Below are positions 7,522-17,474 of a DNA stretch of 49,441 bases, in pieces; the stretch's first letter is position 1, and every line of letters begins with the position of its first letter. The DNA comes from Alphaproteobacteria bacterium (GTDB taxonomy: Bacteria > Pseudomonadota > Alphaproteobacteria > Rhizobiales > Hyphomicrobiaceae). The position numbers and the translations under genes were made by a program. The stretch spans positions 1 to 49,441 of the forward strand of contig JAHJQI010000189.1 in assembly GCA_018819265.1 (NCBI GenBank). The letters are read 5' to 3'. Below the pieces are notes generated by a model. That model was given only the letters and a program-made list of their open reading frames with translations. It made no database searches and was not told the origin of the DNA.

Positions 7522-8018
7522 GATCCCTGCCGGCAGTTGGAGAGGTAAATATCCCCGGCAAAGCGGGGCTTTAAGGTTGGGCCGCCCGGGGCGGCTTGCG
7601 GGGTCGCTGACGCGGCCTGTGAATTTTGTGCCACCTGAAGGTGGCAGGTCAGCGCCAGAGGTTCAACTGCTCCAGACGCTGATCCTCCTTCAACGTCTTG
7701 CGTCCGCATTTCGAGATGAAAACGATGTGATATTTGCAGTCCCCTTTGGAGTGACTTAGACTCTTGAGTTCGTCCATCGGCTCGGTTCCTTCCGCATGCG
7801 TGGTTGCAAACGGTTGGAATTGGGTCGATGGACCGCCGGAAAGGTCAAACTGCTACTGACTCCCCGGCAGAGGAGGGGGGTCTGCTGCTGTGCGGGAACC
7901 AGATACGGGTGGCGTGCGTATCCCGGGTGAGGTTCCAAGACGCCAGGCAGCATAGCCATTTCGGATTTGCCGCCGACTTTGATCCCGCCCCCAGCTCAGT
8001 TTCAAAAGGTTTCTGATC
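7522..8018. other. Intergenic region between dedA and egtB with three small palindromes
   Basis: No gene is supported in these 497 bases. They contain three compact inverted repeats: CCCCG/CGGGG at 7553-7568, GCCGCCC-g-GGGCGGC at 7581-7595, and TGCCACCT-ga-AGGTGGCA at 7629-7646. The genes on either side are divergent, so these are not needed as gene ends. They may be operators or decayed repeat elements. The egtB ribosome binding site is probably AAGGT about ten bases before its GTG. Confidence 0.45.
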
Positions 8019-9317
8019 GTGCCAGGCCCTGAAGCAAAGACTTCGGAAGTTAGCGGCTCCGATCCGCATGATCGATTGAGAGAACGCCTGTTCGACAGCC
8101 GGACGTTATCGCTCAATCTCGCGATGGCGTTGTCGGACGAAGACCAGGTCGTTCAGGCGATGGACGATGCAAGCCCGACGAAGTGGCATCTGGCGCATAC
8201 GACGTGGTTCTATGAAGCGTTCGTGCTGCGCGAGCATCTGCCGGGATATGAAGTGTTTTCGGAGCGCTTCGAATACTGCTTCAACTCCTATTACGAAGCC
8301 AAGGGCGACCGCCATCCGCGGGCCTCGCGCGGACTGTTGACGCGACCTACAGCCGAAGAAGTGCGCCAGTACCGCGCGCATGTCGATGCGGCGCTGATGC
8401 GCCTCATGTCACACGAGGCAGCGCTTACGGGCAGCGTCATGGAACTGGTCGAACTCGGCATCAATCACGAGCAGCAGCATCAAGAGCTGCTGCTGACGGA
8501 TGTCCTCAGTCTGTTCGCTCTGCAGCCGCTGCGCCCGGCCTATCAGCAGCCGGCGCTACGCAGCGTTGCGACGGCGGACTCCATGGCAACGCGCTTCATT
8601 TCGTACGAAGGGGGTATCCACGGCGTGGGCCACGATGGAAGCGGCTTCAGCTACGACAACGAGGGTCCGCGCCATGACGTGCTGATCCACCCATTCCGGC
8701 TGGCCGAGCGCTGCGTCACCAATCGGGACTATCTGGCGTTCATCGAGAGCGGCGCCTACGGCGATCCGCTGGTGTGGCTGGCGGACGGCTGGACAACCGT
8801 CAGGGAGCGCGGCTGGACGGCTCCGGGCTATTGGGAGCGCGTCGACGGCGGCTGGCATCAGATGACGCTCAATGGTTTGCTGCCGCTCGAACTCGATGCG
8901 CCGGTCAGTCACGTCAGCTATTATGAAGCGGATGCGTTTGCGCGGTTCGCCGGCAAACGGCTGCCGACGGAATTCGAATGGGAACATGCCAGCGCCGGCG
9001 TTGCCGTCGAGGGCAGTACGCTGGGCTCGGGAGCGCTGCGGCCACGGGCCGCCGCAACTGTTGGAGCCTCGACGCCCGTACAGATGTTCGGCGACGTCTG
9101 GGAGTGGACGGCGAGCGCCTATCTGCCCTACCACGGCTACCGCGCGCCGGTGGGCGCGGTCGGCGAATACAACGGCAAGTTCATGTGTTCGCAGCACGTC
9201 CTGCGCGGCGCATCCTGCGTGACGCCCGATGGTCACTCGCGGCGCACCTATCGCAATTTCTTTTATCCCGCCCAGCGCTGGCAATTCATGGGGCTGCGGC
9301 TCGCGGAGGATGCATGA
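8019..9317 (+). CDS. egtB: Ergothioneine biosynthesis sulfoxide synthase EgtB
   Basis: The protein has 432 residues from a GTG start. It has an N-terminal DinB-like helical domain (about 25-170) and a C-terminal formylglycine-generating-enzyme (SUMF1/FGE) fold (about 190-430). The non-haem iron ligands are in WHLAHTTWFYE (H57/H60) and HEQQHQE (H150, H154). The C-terminal part has GDVWEWTASAY and LRGASCVTPDGHSRRTYRNF, typical of EgtB. EgtB joins hercynine (trimethyl-histidine) to a thiol (glutamylcysteine or cysteine) with O2, making the sulfoxide precursor of ergothioneine. Its stop overlaps the egtD start in ATGA, so the two are translationally coupled. The EgtE lyase step is not encoded in the window. 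Confidence 0.92.
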   Translation: MPGPEAKTSEVSGSDPHDRLRERLFDSRTLSLNLAMALSDEDQVVQAMDDASPTKWHLAHTTWFYEAFVLREHLPGYEVFSERFEYCFNSYYEAKGDRHPRASRGLLTRPTAEEVRQYRAHVDAALMRLMSHEAALTGSVMELVELGINHEQQHQELLLTDVLSLFALQPLRPAYQQPALRSVATADSMATRFISYEGGIHGVGHDGSGFSYDNEGPRHDVLIHPFRLAERCVTNRDYLAFIESGAYGDPLVWLADGWTTVRERGWTAPGYWERVDGGWHQMTLNGLLPLELDAPVSHVSYYEADAFARFAGKRLPTEFEWEHASAGVAVEGSTLGSGALRPRAAATVGASTPVQMFGDVWEWTASAYLPYHGYRAPVGAVGEYNGKFMCSQHVLRGASCVTPDGHSRRTYRNFFYPAQRWQFMGLRLAEDA

Positions 9318-10318
9318 ACACGAAACCTGCAGTCAAACGTGCCGTCGCGCAGACGAGCGAAGGTTCCCGTCCCGCGGACCTGGAGTTCGCGCGCGCTCTA
9401 CTCATTGGATTGCGCGCACCGGAAAAGTCGATCCCCTGCCGCTTCCTCTATGACGCGCGCGGCAGCGAGCTGTTCGAGGACATCACGCAGCTGCCCGAAT
9501 ATTACCCGACGCGCACGGAAACGGCGATCCTCGAGGCATGCGCCAGCGAAATCCGAGACGCGACGCCGGCAGGCAGCCTGCTGGTCGAGTTCGGCTCGGG
9601 CTCGAGCACAAAAACCGAAATCCTTCTGTCGGCGCTCGACCGGCTGAGCGGCTATGTGGCCATCGACATCAGTCCAAGTGCCCTTGATGAGGCAGCCAAG
9701 CGACTTTCCACGCGCTTCCCCGACCTTCGAATTTTTCCAGTCGTCGGCGACTTCTCGCGCCCGCTCGATTTTCCGGCGCAGTTCGACGCCGTCCCGAGGA
9801 TCGGCTTCTTTCCCGGTTCGACGATCGGAAATCTCGTCCCGGAGGCAGCTGTCGACCTGCTCGCCAACATGGGCCGCATCCTTGGTCCCGGCAGCCGGCT
9901 GATCGTTGGGGCAGATCTCAGGAAGGATCGCGACGTTCTGCTGGCGGCCTACAACGATGCCCAGGGGGTCACGGCGGCGTTCAATCTGAACATACTGGCG
10001 CGGGCCAACAGGGATCTCAGGGCGAAGTTCGATCTGGACCAGTTCGAACATCTGGCTACCTACGACGACGACAACGGGCGTATCGACATGCACCTTGTCA
10101 GCAGGGCCGACCAGGTCGCCACCGTGCTCGGCCACGATATCGCATTCGAAAAGGGCGAAAGAATCCATACCGAGCATTCGCACAAGTACGATATCGCCGG
10201 GTTCCAGAACCTCGCCATCCGCGCCGGCTGGACGCCGCAACGCGTGTGGAGCGACAATGCGAAGCTCTTCAGCATCCACGAGTTGCATCGGCCGCTGGCG
10301 GTGGATCGAGCGGCTTGA
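9314..10318 (+). CDS. egtD: L-histidine N-alpha-methyltransferase EgtD
   Basis: The protein has 334 residues. The ATG overlaps the egtB stop (ATGA) and is preceded by CGGAGGA. It is an EgtD-type SAM methyltransferase (DUF2260 family): FLYDARGSELFEDITQLPEY near residue 45 and the SAM-binding stretch LLVEFGSGSSTKTEILL near residue 89. GFFPGSTIGNL is a further family signature. It methylates histidine three times to give hercynine, the substrate of EgtB. A longer in-frame extension back to 8978 lies inside egtB and is not real. The operon egtB-egtD is a common arrangement in proteobacteria and implies ergothioneine production, useful against oxidative stress. Confidence 0.93.
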   Translation: MNTKPAVKRAVAQTSEGSRPADLEFARALLIGLRAPEKSIPCRFLYDARGSELFEDITQLPEYYPTRTETAILEACASEIRDATPAGSLLVEFGSGSSTKTEILLSALDRLSGYVAIDISPSALDEAAKRLSTRFPDLRIFPVVGDFSRPLDFPAQFDAVPRIGFFPGSTIGNLVPEAAVDLLANMGRILGPGSRLIVGADLRKDRDVLLAAYNDAQGVTAAFNLNILARANRDLRAKFDLDQFEHLATYDDDNGRIDMHLVSRADQVATVLGHDIAFEKGERIHTEHSHKYDIAGFQNLAIRAGWTPQRVWSDNAKLFSIHELHRPLAVDRAA

Positions 10319-10465
10319 GTTGCTAACCTACAAGGGTAGCGTGGGCATCGTCGCAAACGGGGTGACGGCAGGGGCCTTCAGCGGATAGGGTTGCTGCACA
10401 CTTTTTCGCCAGCCGGCACTGCGCCCGACTGCCCTCGACTCCGACCCTCCTGCCCGGACCGTTTG

Positions 10466-13117
10466 ATGAGAACCGACACGCCACAGCCGATCCGCCTCGA
10501 AGACTACAACCCTCCCGAATTTCTCATTGATACGGTCGACCTCAACGTCATCCTGCATCCGACCGATACGCTGGTGCGGGCAAAGCTCAAGCTACGTCCC
10601 AATCCCGCCGTCAAGCGCAAAGCGAAAGTCCTGCGGCTCGACGGGGAGCATATCGGGCTCGAAAGCCTGCGGCTCGACAAGAAGGAACTGCAGCGCGGCG
10701 CCTTCCGGGCAACCAAAACCGGACTGACAATTGCCGATCCGCCGGCTGCGGCCTTCGAACTCGATATCACGACCCGGCTCAACCCCAACGCCAACAAGGC
10801 CCTGCAGGGCCTCTACCGCTCGCGCGGCGTCTACTGCACGCAATGCGAAGCCGAAGGCTTTCGAAGGATCACCTATTTCCTCGACCGGCCCGATATCCTT
10901 TCGACCTACAGGGTGCGCATCGAAGCCGACCGCAACGAAACGCCGGTTCTGCTCGCCAACGGCAACCTCATCGAAACGGGAACGCTTGAAGCCGGCAAAC
11001 GCCACTATGCGGTATGGCAGGATCCCCATCCCAAGCCTTGCTATCTGTTTGCGATGGTCGGCGGCGACCTCGGCTCGATTGCTTCCTCCTTCACCACCAT
11101 GAGCGGGCGCCAGGTGGCGCTGACGATCTACGTCGAGCACGGCAAGGAAGACCGCGCCGGCTGGGCGATGGACAGCCTCAAGCGGTCGATGCGGTGGGAC
11201 GAAGAAAAGTTCGGCCGCGAGTACGACCTCGATGTCTTCAATATCGTCGCGGTATCCGACTTCAACATGGGCGCCATGGAGAACAAGGGCCTCAACGTGT
11301 TCAACGACCGCCTCATCCTGGCTTCGCCCGAGACCGCGACCGACACGATGTATGCGGCGATCGAAAGCGTTGTCGCGCACGAATACTTCCACAACTGGAC
11401 GGGCAACCGCATCACCTGCCGTGACTGGTTCCAGCTGTGCCTCAAGGAAGGGCTGACGGTCTACCGCGATCAGGAGTTCTCCAGCGACGAGCGGTCGCGG
11501 GTCGTGCAAAGGATCGCCGACGTGCGCCAGCTCAAGACGGTGCAGTTCGCCGAGGACGCCGGGCCGCTGGCGCATCCGGTGCGGCCGCGCAGCTATATCG
11601 AGATCAACAACTTCTATACGGCGACCGTCTACGAGAAGGGTGCCGAGGTCGTGCGGATGCTCAAGACCGTGATCGGGCCTGAAGCCTTCCGGGCCGGCAT
11701 GAACCTCTACTTCGAACGCCACGATGGCGACGCGGCGACGATCGAAGACTATCTGGCCTGCTTTGCCGAGGCCAGCGGACAAGACCTGGAACAGTTCGCG
11801 CTTTGGTACGAGCAATCGGGAACGCCGCGCCTCGAGGCGGAGTTCTCGTACGATCGCCGCACCCGTACGGCGCGCCTGACGCTGGAGCAGCATGTCCCGC
11901 CAACGCCTGGGCAGCCCAAGAAGCTGCCCATGCACATCCCCGTAATGTTCGGGATGGTCGGCAAGGACGGCCGCGACATCCCGCTCAATTCGAAAGATGG
12001 CGTGGATTTCAGCAGCGGGCTCATCCACCTCACCAGGCAGAAGCAGACGTTCCACTTCGCAGACGTTCCGGAACGGCCCGTGCCTTCGCTGCTGCGGGGG
12101 TTTTCGGCCCCGGTCAATCTCAGGATCGATCTCGCCGACAAGGACCTCGAGTTCCTGCTGGCGCACGACAGCGATCCCTTCAACCGCTGGCAGGCGGCCA
12201 ATGCCTACGCCACGCGCATGATGCTGCAGCGGGTTGCGGCGCTCAGCGAAGGCAAGCGTTCGCGGTGCGGGGATGGTTTTGCCACCGCGCTCGGCAAGGC
12301 TTTGTCCGATGAAGCGCTGGAATGGGCGTTCAAAGCCGAACTTTTGCAGTTGCCGAGCGAGACCGACATCGCCCGTGAGATCGGTCACAACGTCGATCCC
12401 GAGCACATCCATGCTGCCCAGCAGGGGCTGTCGGCACTCGTGGCCCGGCGGCTCGAACCGCAACTCTTCCAGATTCATGAGGACCTCGCCGGCAAGGGCC
12501 GGTTTTCGGCGGATGCGGAGGCGGCCGGACGGCGTGCCGCCCGCAATGCCGCGCTGACGCTTCTGGTGAAGCGTGGTGCGCAGACGGACCTGGCGCTGGC
12601 CGCCGAGCACTATTTCTCGGCCACGACGATGACCGAAGCCGCCCATGCCCTGACCCTGCTCGCCGGCTCCAATGCTCCTCAGCGCAACCAGGCGCTCGCC
12701 GACTTCCATGAGCGCTGGAAAGACGATCACGTGGTCATCGACACCTGGTTTGCCGCCCAGGCGCAATCGCCACGGCCAACTGTCATCGGCGAACTGGAAG
12801 CACTGATGAGCCACGCCACTTTCGATATCACGGCGCCAAATAAGATCCGTTCACTGATCGGAAGTTTTATCCTGCGCAACGCGGTGCAGTTCAATCGCGC
12901 GGATGGAGCCGGCTACCGGTTTGCCATCGGTCAGATCCTGACGATCGACAAGTTCAATCCGCAGATCGCGGCCCGGCTGCTCAACGGCTTCAAGAGCTGG
13001 CGCACACTTGAGCCGGTGCGCCGGAAGGCTGCCAAGAAGGCGCTCGACAACCTGGCCGGCCACGCTGCCATCTCGCGCGACACGAGGGAGATTGTGTCCC
13101 GAATCCTGCAGCGCTAA
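10466..13117 (+). CDS. pepN: Aminopeptidase N, M1 family
   Basis: Counted from ATG 10466 the protein has 883 residues, the usual size of the proteobacterial PepN (alanyl aminopeptidase) branch. An in-frame TTG at 10391 would add 25 residues without similarity. The exopeptidase motif GAMEN is near residue 270, and the zinc site HEYFHNW (HExxH) near 305 is followed by the third ligand in LKEGLTVYRDQEF. The N-terminal beta-saddle (QCEAEGFRRITYFLDRPD) and the long helical C-terminal domain are present. It is a cytoplasmic enzyme removing N-terminal residues from peptides in the last stage of protein turnover. It is codirectional with egtBD but about 150 bases away. No upstream ribosome binding site is clear. 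Confidence 0.94.
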   Translation: MRTDTPQPIRLEDYNPPEFLIDTVDLNVILHPTDTLVRAKLKLRPNPAVKRKAKVLRLDGEHIGLESLRLDKKELQRGAFRATKTGLTIADPPAAAFELDITTRLNPNANKALQGLYRSRGVYCTQCEAEGFRRITYFLDRPDILSTYRVRIEADRNETPVLLANGNLIETGTLEAGKRHYAVWQDPHPKPCYLFAMVGGDLGSIASSFTTMSGRQVALTIYVEHGKEDRAGWAMDSLKRSMRWDEEKFGREYDLDVFNIVAVSDFNMGAMENKGLNVFNDRLILASPETATDTMYAAIESVVAHEYFHNWTGNRITCRDWFQLCLKEGLTVYRDQEFSSDERSRVVQRIADVRQLKTVQFAEDAGPLAHPVRPRSYIEINNFYTATVYEKGAEVVRMLKTVIGPEAFRAGMNLYFERHDGDAATIEDYLACFAEASGQDLEQFALWYEQSGTPRLEAEFSYDRRTRTARLTLEQHVPPTPGQPKKLPMHIPVMFGMVGKDGRDIPLNSKDGVDFSSGLIHLTRQKQTFHFADVPERPVPSLLRGFSAPVNLRIDLADKDLEFLLAHDSDPFNRWQAANAYATRMMLQRVAALSEGKRSRCGDGFATALGKALSDEALEWAFKAELLQLPSETDIAREIGHNVDPEHIHAAQQGLSALVARRLEPQLFQIHEDLAGKGRFSADAEAAGRRAARNAALTLLVKRGAQTDLALAAEHYFSATTMTEAAHALTLLAGSNAPQRNQALADFHERWKDDHVVIDTWFAAQAQSPRPTVIGELEALMSHATFDITAPNKIRSLIGSFILRNAVQFNRADGAGYRFAIGQILTIDKFNPQIAARLLNGFKSWRTLEPVRRKAAKKALDNLAGHAAISRDTREIVSRILQR

Positions 13118-13271
13118 GGGATTGAAAATCAATGTCACCTAAGGCGATTTAATCTCCTCGACACACCCCTGCGAAGCATCGAAACTGATCCTGCGATTCG
13201 TTCGCCAGGGGTGGGACAAGCGGATCGATTCGGTCGGGGCAAGGTTTACAGACAATTCGGGGGCGAAGGGT

Positions 13272-14381
13272 ATGGAGGGGACATTGTCCGCCAGGCCACG
13301 GGGTATCGTTGCGCCATCTCAAGGCGCAATTGGCCGGGTGCTTGGCGGAGCACCACTCGCACTACGGCCACAGGTCTGGCGGTTTCTGGAACGCAGGAGA
13401 CTCAGTCTGCACGCCGGCGCCGCCATGCTCACCTCTGTCGCCGCCGCCGCCCATATCCTGGACCAGGTTCCAAGTTCCGTTGCTCCAGCGTGCGCAGCCA
13501 CGGCTGCCGTGCTGGCCACCATCATGGCCGGACTAAGCTGGACATCGAAGGGCAGGAATGGCAACGCGGGCGTCGGTTTGGCGGCGCCCGAAGCCAATTC
13601 CAGGCCTGCCGCTTCCTCCCGGCCCGCCAGATGGTCGCATGCGCCGACCGATGGTACCAATGCGAGCCTTGCAGCAGACCTCGCGCAGGCGGCAGCCCTG
13701 GCCCAGTTGACCGCACGGATGAGCCACGATCTGCGTACGCCGCTCAATGCCGTGATCGGCTTTTCCGAACTGATGTCGAGCGAAACGTTCGGCCCGCTTG
13801 GTTCGCAGCGTTACCAGGACTACGCGAAACACATCCGCGAATGCGGTCAGACATTGCTCAAGTCGACCGAGGACACACTCGCCATCACTTCGGCTCTGGC
13901 GCAGCCGATGGGCGAAGCTGGAAGTTGCGGCGTACGCCCGCTGCGTCTTCAATCGCTCATCGACGACGCCTGGAGCTGCGTTGCAATGCAAGCCGCCCAG
14001 TCAGGCGTAACATTCGATCGTGAAGCTAGCGCGGGACTTGAAATCTTTGGCGAACGACGCGTGATGCGCCAAATCCTGGTCAACTTGTTTCAGGACGCCG
14101 TTTCCAAAAGCCGACCGAACGGGCGGATCGTTGTGCGTACCAATCTTGACGGGCAGGGGATCTGGCTAACGCTCGAAGCGCTGGGTTGCCACGGGGGGCG
14201 ACAGGACGAGACGCTGGCGCTGTCTGTCGCGCGGGCCCTGATCGAGTTGCACGGGCTTGCGGTGGCGACATCGCTCGACGGCGAGGGGGCCTGGCGGGTT
14301 TGCGTCGCGTTCGATCTGGCGCTGCAGCCTGACTTCTTCTTTGATGCCGGCCATCATCCAGGAGCGGGCATAGCGGCGTGA
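13272..14381 (+). CDS. Membrane-bound histidine kinase-like protein with degenerate ATPase domain
   Basis: The protein has 369 residues. There are two likely membrane segments (about 46-66 and 70-92) with almost no periplasmic loop. A HisKA dimerisation domain follows, with the phospho-acceptor in MSHDLRTPLNAVIGFSEL near residue 154. The C-terminal domain has the outline of an HATPase_c fold but its motifs are worn. The N-box reads ILVNLFQDAVSKS, with Asp where the key Asn is expected. The D-x-G-x-G loop is replaced by LEALGCHGGR, and the G2 glycines are missing. It may act as a phosphatase, a scaffold or a DivL-like pseudokinase, not as an active kinase. The Rhizobiales gene order glnE/degP with an extra kinase is familiar. 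It ends tail-to-tail with glnE. Confidence 0.75.
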   Translation: MEGTLSARPRGIVAPSQGAIGRVLGGAPLALRPQVWRFLERRRLSLHAGAAMLTSVAAAAHILDQVPSSVAPACAATAAVLATIMAGLSWTSKGRNGNAGVGLAAPEANSRPAASSRPARWSHAPTDGTNASLAADLAQAAALAQLTARMSHDLRTPLNAVIGFSELMSSETFGPLGSQRYQDYAKHIRECGQTLLKSTEDTLAITSALAQPMGEAGSCGVRPLRLQSLIDDAWSCVAMQAAQSGVTFDREASAGLEIFGERRVMRQILVNLFQDAVSKSRPNGRIVVRTNLDGQGIWLTLEALGCHGGRQDETLALSVARALIELHGLAVATSLDGEGAWRVCVAFDLALQPDFFFDAGHHPGAGIAA

Positions 14382-14451
14382 CGCATCCGCAATCTTGTCA
14401 TCCGATTCATGCCTGCCTGCGTGCCGATCGCGACGTCACAAATAGTACGGG

Positions 14452-17442
14452 CTAACCGGTTGCCGGGTCCGCACCGATGATCTCGCCGAACGTGCGGGCG
14501 ATGGCTTGCGTGCTGGTGGCGAGCAACTCTTCCAGTGCCTCGAAGGTCGGCACGTCGGCAGCCCGGATCAAGCGCTGGCGCATTCCCAGCGGTGCGCTCT
14601 CGGGCCTGAATGCGCCTTCGCTGCAAACGCGCATGACCTGGGTCAGATCGTTCAACAGACGGCCCGCGCCGAGGAGGGCTTCGGCGTGCGCCGCTTCGAT
14701 CAGGCCTGCATCCCGGAGACGGCGCAGGGCTTCGAGAGTGTTGGTGTCGAGAACTTCGGGATGGGCTGCCGCGTTGACGATCTGGAGATACTGAACGATG
14801 AATTCGAGGTCGATGAGACCGCCGCGGACATGCTTGATATTCCAGATGTCATCGGATCCCTTTTCAGCCCAGATGCGCTGGCGCATTTCACGGACATCGG
14901 CAGCGATGCTGGCGGTGTCGCGCGGTCTCAGGAGCGCATCGCGGATTGCGGCTTCGATGGCGCTGCGCAGCTCGGGTGGACCGGCGATGGCGCGGGCGCG
15001 GGTGAGGGCCATGTGCTCCCATGTCCAGGCTTCGGACGCCTGATATTCACGGAAGCTCGTCAGCTTGGTCGCGACCGGCCCTTGCAGACCCGAGGGCCTG
15101 AGGCGCATGTCGACTTCGTAGAGCGTACCCTCCGGCGTCGGAGCGCTGATGGCACTGATCAGCCGCTGCGTCAGGCGGGCGTAATATTGCCCTGGCGCCA
15201 GCGGGCGGTCGCCGTCGGACTGAGTTGCGCCTTCCTCGTATGAATAGATGACGATCAGGTCGAGGTCCGAGCCCGCCGTCATTTCGCGGCTGCCAAGTTT
15301 CCCCATGCCGAGGACTGCGACGTTGCCACCGGGAATGCGGCCATGCGTGGCCGCCAGTTCCTCCGCTACCTTTTCCAGCAGGATCTCCACAAGGCTCTCG
15401 GCGATGCGCGCGTAGGCCTGGCCGGCCAGATCGGCGTCGATGGCACCCGAGAGGACGCGCAAGCCGACGAGGAACCACTGCTCGCTGCCGACGATGCGGG
15501 CACGATCGAGAAGTTCCTGATAGTCGTCCGCGCGTGCGAGTTCCGAGCGGATCACCTCTTCGAGCTCATCGGCGGTGGGGACGGTGTCGAAGGTGCGGGG
15601 ATCGATCACGGCATCGAGCAGGCGGCGTCGGCGCGACAGAATATGGGCAAGGCGCGGAGAGGTTCCCATGATGTCGGCGATCAGGCGCAACAGGCCGGGA
15701 TTGGCGCGCAGGAGGGAGAACAGCTGGACGCCGGCAGGCAGTTCGGACACGAACCGGTCGAAAGCGGCGATAGCGGCGTCCGGGTCCGCGGTCCCGGCGA
15801 GAGCTTCGATGAGGAGCGGCTGGACCTCGGTCAATCGTTCCTGGGAACGCGGCGAGCGGACGGCGGCATAGCGTCCGTGATGCCAGCCGCGCACGGTGGC
15901 GATGACGGTTGCGGGCTGGGTGTAACCCATCTCATGGAGTGCCCTCATGGTATCGGGATCGTTGTCGCTGCCGGCAAAGACCATGTTGGCGCCGCGCGTC
16001 GTCAGTTCGGGCATATCCTCGAACAACGCGCCATAGCGGGCCTGTACTGTCTCAAGGACCGGGAGAAGACTGGCGGAGAAGGCCTTGACGCCGGAATAGC
16101 CAGCGAAGCGGGCGAAATTCTCGAGGCGATCGGGATCGCTTGGAAGGGCATGGGTCTGCTCGTCGGCGACCATCTGAACGCGATGCTCGAGTTCGCGCAG
16201 GAAACAATAGGCTCGTTTCAATTCGTCGCGCACTGCCGGCTTGATCCAGCCGCGCTCGGCCAGCACGTCGAGTGTTTCGAGCGTGCCCCTCAGGCGCAAC
16301 TGGCGCTGGCGTCCCCCGGCGATGAGCTGCTGGGTCTGAACAAAGAATTCGATCTCGCGGATGCCGCCGCGGCCGAGCTTCAGATTGTGGCCGGCGACAC
16401 CGATGCCACCGAGTTTCTTGAACGCGTGGATCTGGCGCTTCATCGCATGCACGTCGGCGATGGCGGCGAAGTCGAGATAGCGGCGCCAGATGAACGGGTC
16501 GAGTTCCTGAAGGATTGCTTCTCCGGCCTCGATATCGCCTGCTGCGGCCCGGGCCTTGATGAGGGCGGCGCGTTCCCAGTTCTGTCCGAAGCTCTCGTAA
16601 TATTGCAGGGCCGCGTCGGTCGAGATGGCGAGTTGGGTTGCGCCCGCGTCGGGCCTGAGGCGCAGGTCGGTGCGGAAGACATAGCCATCGGCGGTGCGCT
16701 CGTCGATGAGCTTGACGAGGTCGCGGGTGAGGCGGACGAAGAAGGTCTGATGCTCGATGCCGGGTTTGAGACGGGCGAGGCTGCGTTCGAAAAAGACGAT
16801 GAGGTCGATGTCGCTCGAATAATTGAGTTCGCCCGCCCCATACTTGCCCATGGCGAGCACGATGTAGCCGCAGCCGCGTTCGGGGGCTTCGGGGTTGTCG
16901 GCCAGCCAGTCGCCCTTGGCTGCAGCCTTGCCGAAGAGGTATCTGACCGCCGTCGTCAGGGCGGTGTCGGCGGTTTCGGTGAGGATCTGCGTCACCGTCA
17001 TCACCGGCCAGACGCCGCCAAGGTCGGCGAGTGCCGTGAGGAGCGCCACCTCCTGTTTGAACCGGCGCAGGGTGCGCATGGCCGCGACGTCGTCAGCGCA
17101 GGCCGCCATGTCCTGACGCAGCGTTTCCTTCAATCCTGCGAAGTGGGATAGTGGATCGGCGGCAAGGAGGCGGGCGAGCCGGTGGGGCGCTGTGCGGATA
17201 AGCCCGGCGAGGTAGGGAGAGCCGGCCAGTATCCCGCGCAGGAGTTCGGTGACCGCGGGAGCCTCGAAGATCGCGGGATCGTTATTGGCGCTGTCCGCGT
17301 CGGCGTTGCCAATCGCAGCCACCAGTTGGGCCAGATCGCTATCGAAGCGGGCATCGTCACCGGCGAGCGGCGCACGTTTCAGGCGCTGAAAAAGCGGGCC
17401 GCGATCGTGTTCGGCACCGGTCGGGGGAGTCGCACTCGTCAT
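14452..17442 (-). CDS. glnE: Bifunctional glutamine synthetase adenylyltransferase/deadenylase GlnE
   Basis: The protein has about 996 residues from ATG 17442; ATGs at 17466/17463 would add a few. The two nucleotidyltransferase modules are intact. The deadenylase module has MGKYGAGELNYSSDIDLIVF near residue 200, and the adenylylase module has LGMGKLGSREMTAGSDLDLI near 715; both show G-x-G/x-D-x-D metal-binding signatures. Each is followed by a helical bundle with the R-x-R-P-x-G-x-x-G type stretch (LRLRPDAGATQLA and MRLRPSGLQGPVA). GlnE modifies a Tyr of glutamine synthetase in response to PII and glutamine, shutting it down under nitrogen excess. It is the last gene of the run response regulator, sensor kinase, glnE, and starts about 30 bases after the kinase stop. 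Confidence 0.95.
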   Translation of the reverse strand: MTSATPPTGAEHDRGPLFQRLKRAPLAGDDARFDSDLAQLVAAIGNADADSANNDPAIFEAPAVTELLRGILAGSPYLAGLIRTAPHRLARLLAADPLSHFAGLKETLRQDMAACADDVAAMRTLRRFKQEVALLTALADLGGVWPVMTVTQILTETADTALTTAVRYLFGKAAAKGDWLADNPEAPERGCGYIVLAMGKYGAGELNYSSDIDLIVFFERSLARLKPGIEHQTFFVRLTRDLVKLIDERTADGYVFRTDLRLRPDAGATQLAISTDAALQYYESFGQNWERAALIKARAAAGDIEAGEAILQELDPFIWRRYLDFAAIADVHAMKRQIHAFKKLGGIGVAGHNLKLGRGGIREIEFFVQTQQLIAGGRQRQLRLRGTLETLDVLAERGWIKPAVRDELKRAYCFLRELEHRVQMVADEQTHALPSDPDRLENFARFAGYSGVKAFSASLLPVLETVQARYGALFEDMPELTTRGANMVFAGSDNDPDTMRALHEMGYTQPATVIATVRGWHHGRYAAVRSPRSQERLTEVQPLLIEALAGTADPDAAIAAFDRFVSELPAGVQLFSLLRANPGLLRLIADIMGTSPRLAHILSRRRRLLDAVIDPRTFDTVPTADELEEVIRSELARADDYQELLDRARIVGSEQWFLVGLRVLSGAIDADLAGQAYARIAESLVEILLEKVAEELAATHGRIPGGNVAVLGMGKLGSREMTAGSDLDLIVIYSYEEGATQSDGDRPLAPGQYYARLTQRLISAISAPTPEGTLYEVDMRLRPSGLQGPVATKLTSFREYQASEAWTWEHMALTRARAIAGPPELRSAIEAAIRDALLRPRDTASIAADVREMRQRIWAEKGSDDIWNIKHVRGGLIDLEFIVQYLQIVNAAAHPEVLDTNTLEALRRLRDAGLIEAAHAEALLGAGRLLNDLTQVMRVCSEGAFRPESAPLGMRQRLIRAADVPTFEALEELLATSTQAIARTFGEIIGADPATG

Positions 17443-17474
17443 TGTCCTACCTCGTCTCGCCATCACCGGCGGTA

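Noticed and set aside
10592..12814. A 740-codon minus-strand open frame
   Set aside because: It is antisense to pepN and has no recognisable domain; it reflects codon bias of pepN.
15343..17151. A 602-codon plus-strand open frame
   Set aside because: It lies wholly antisense to glnE, whose motifs are clear; long antisense frames are usual in GC-rich genes.
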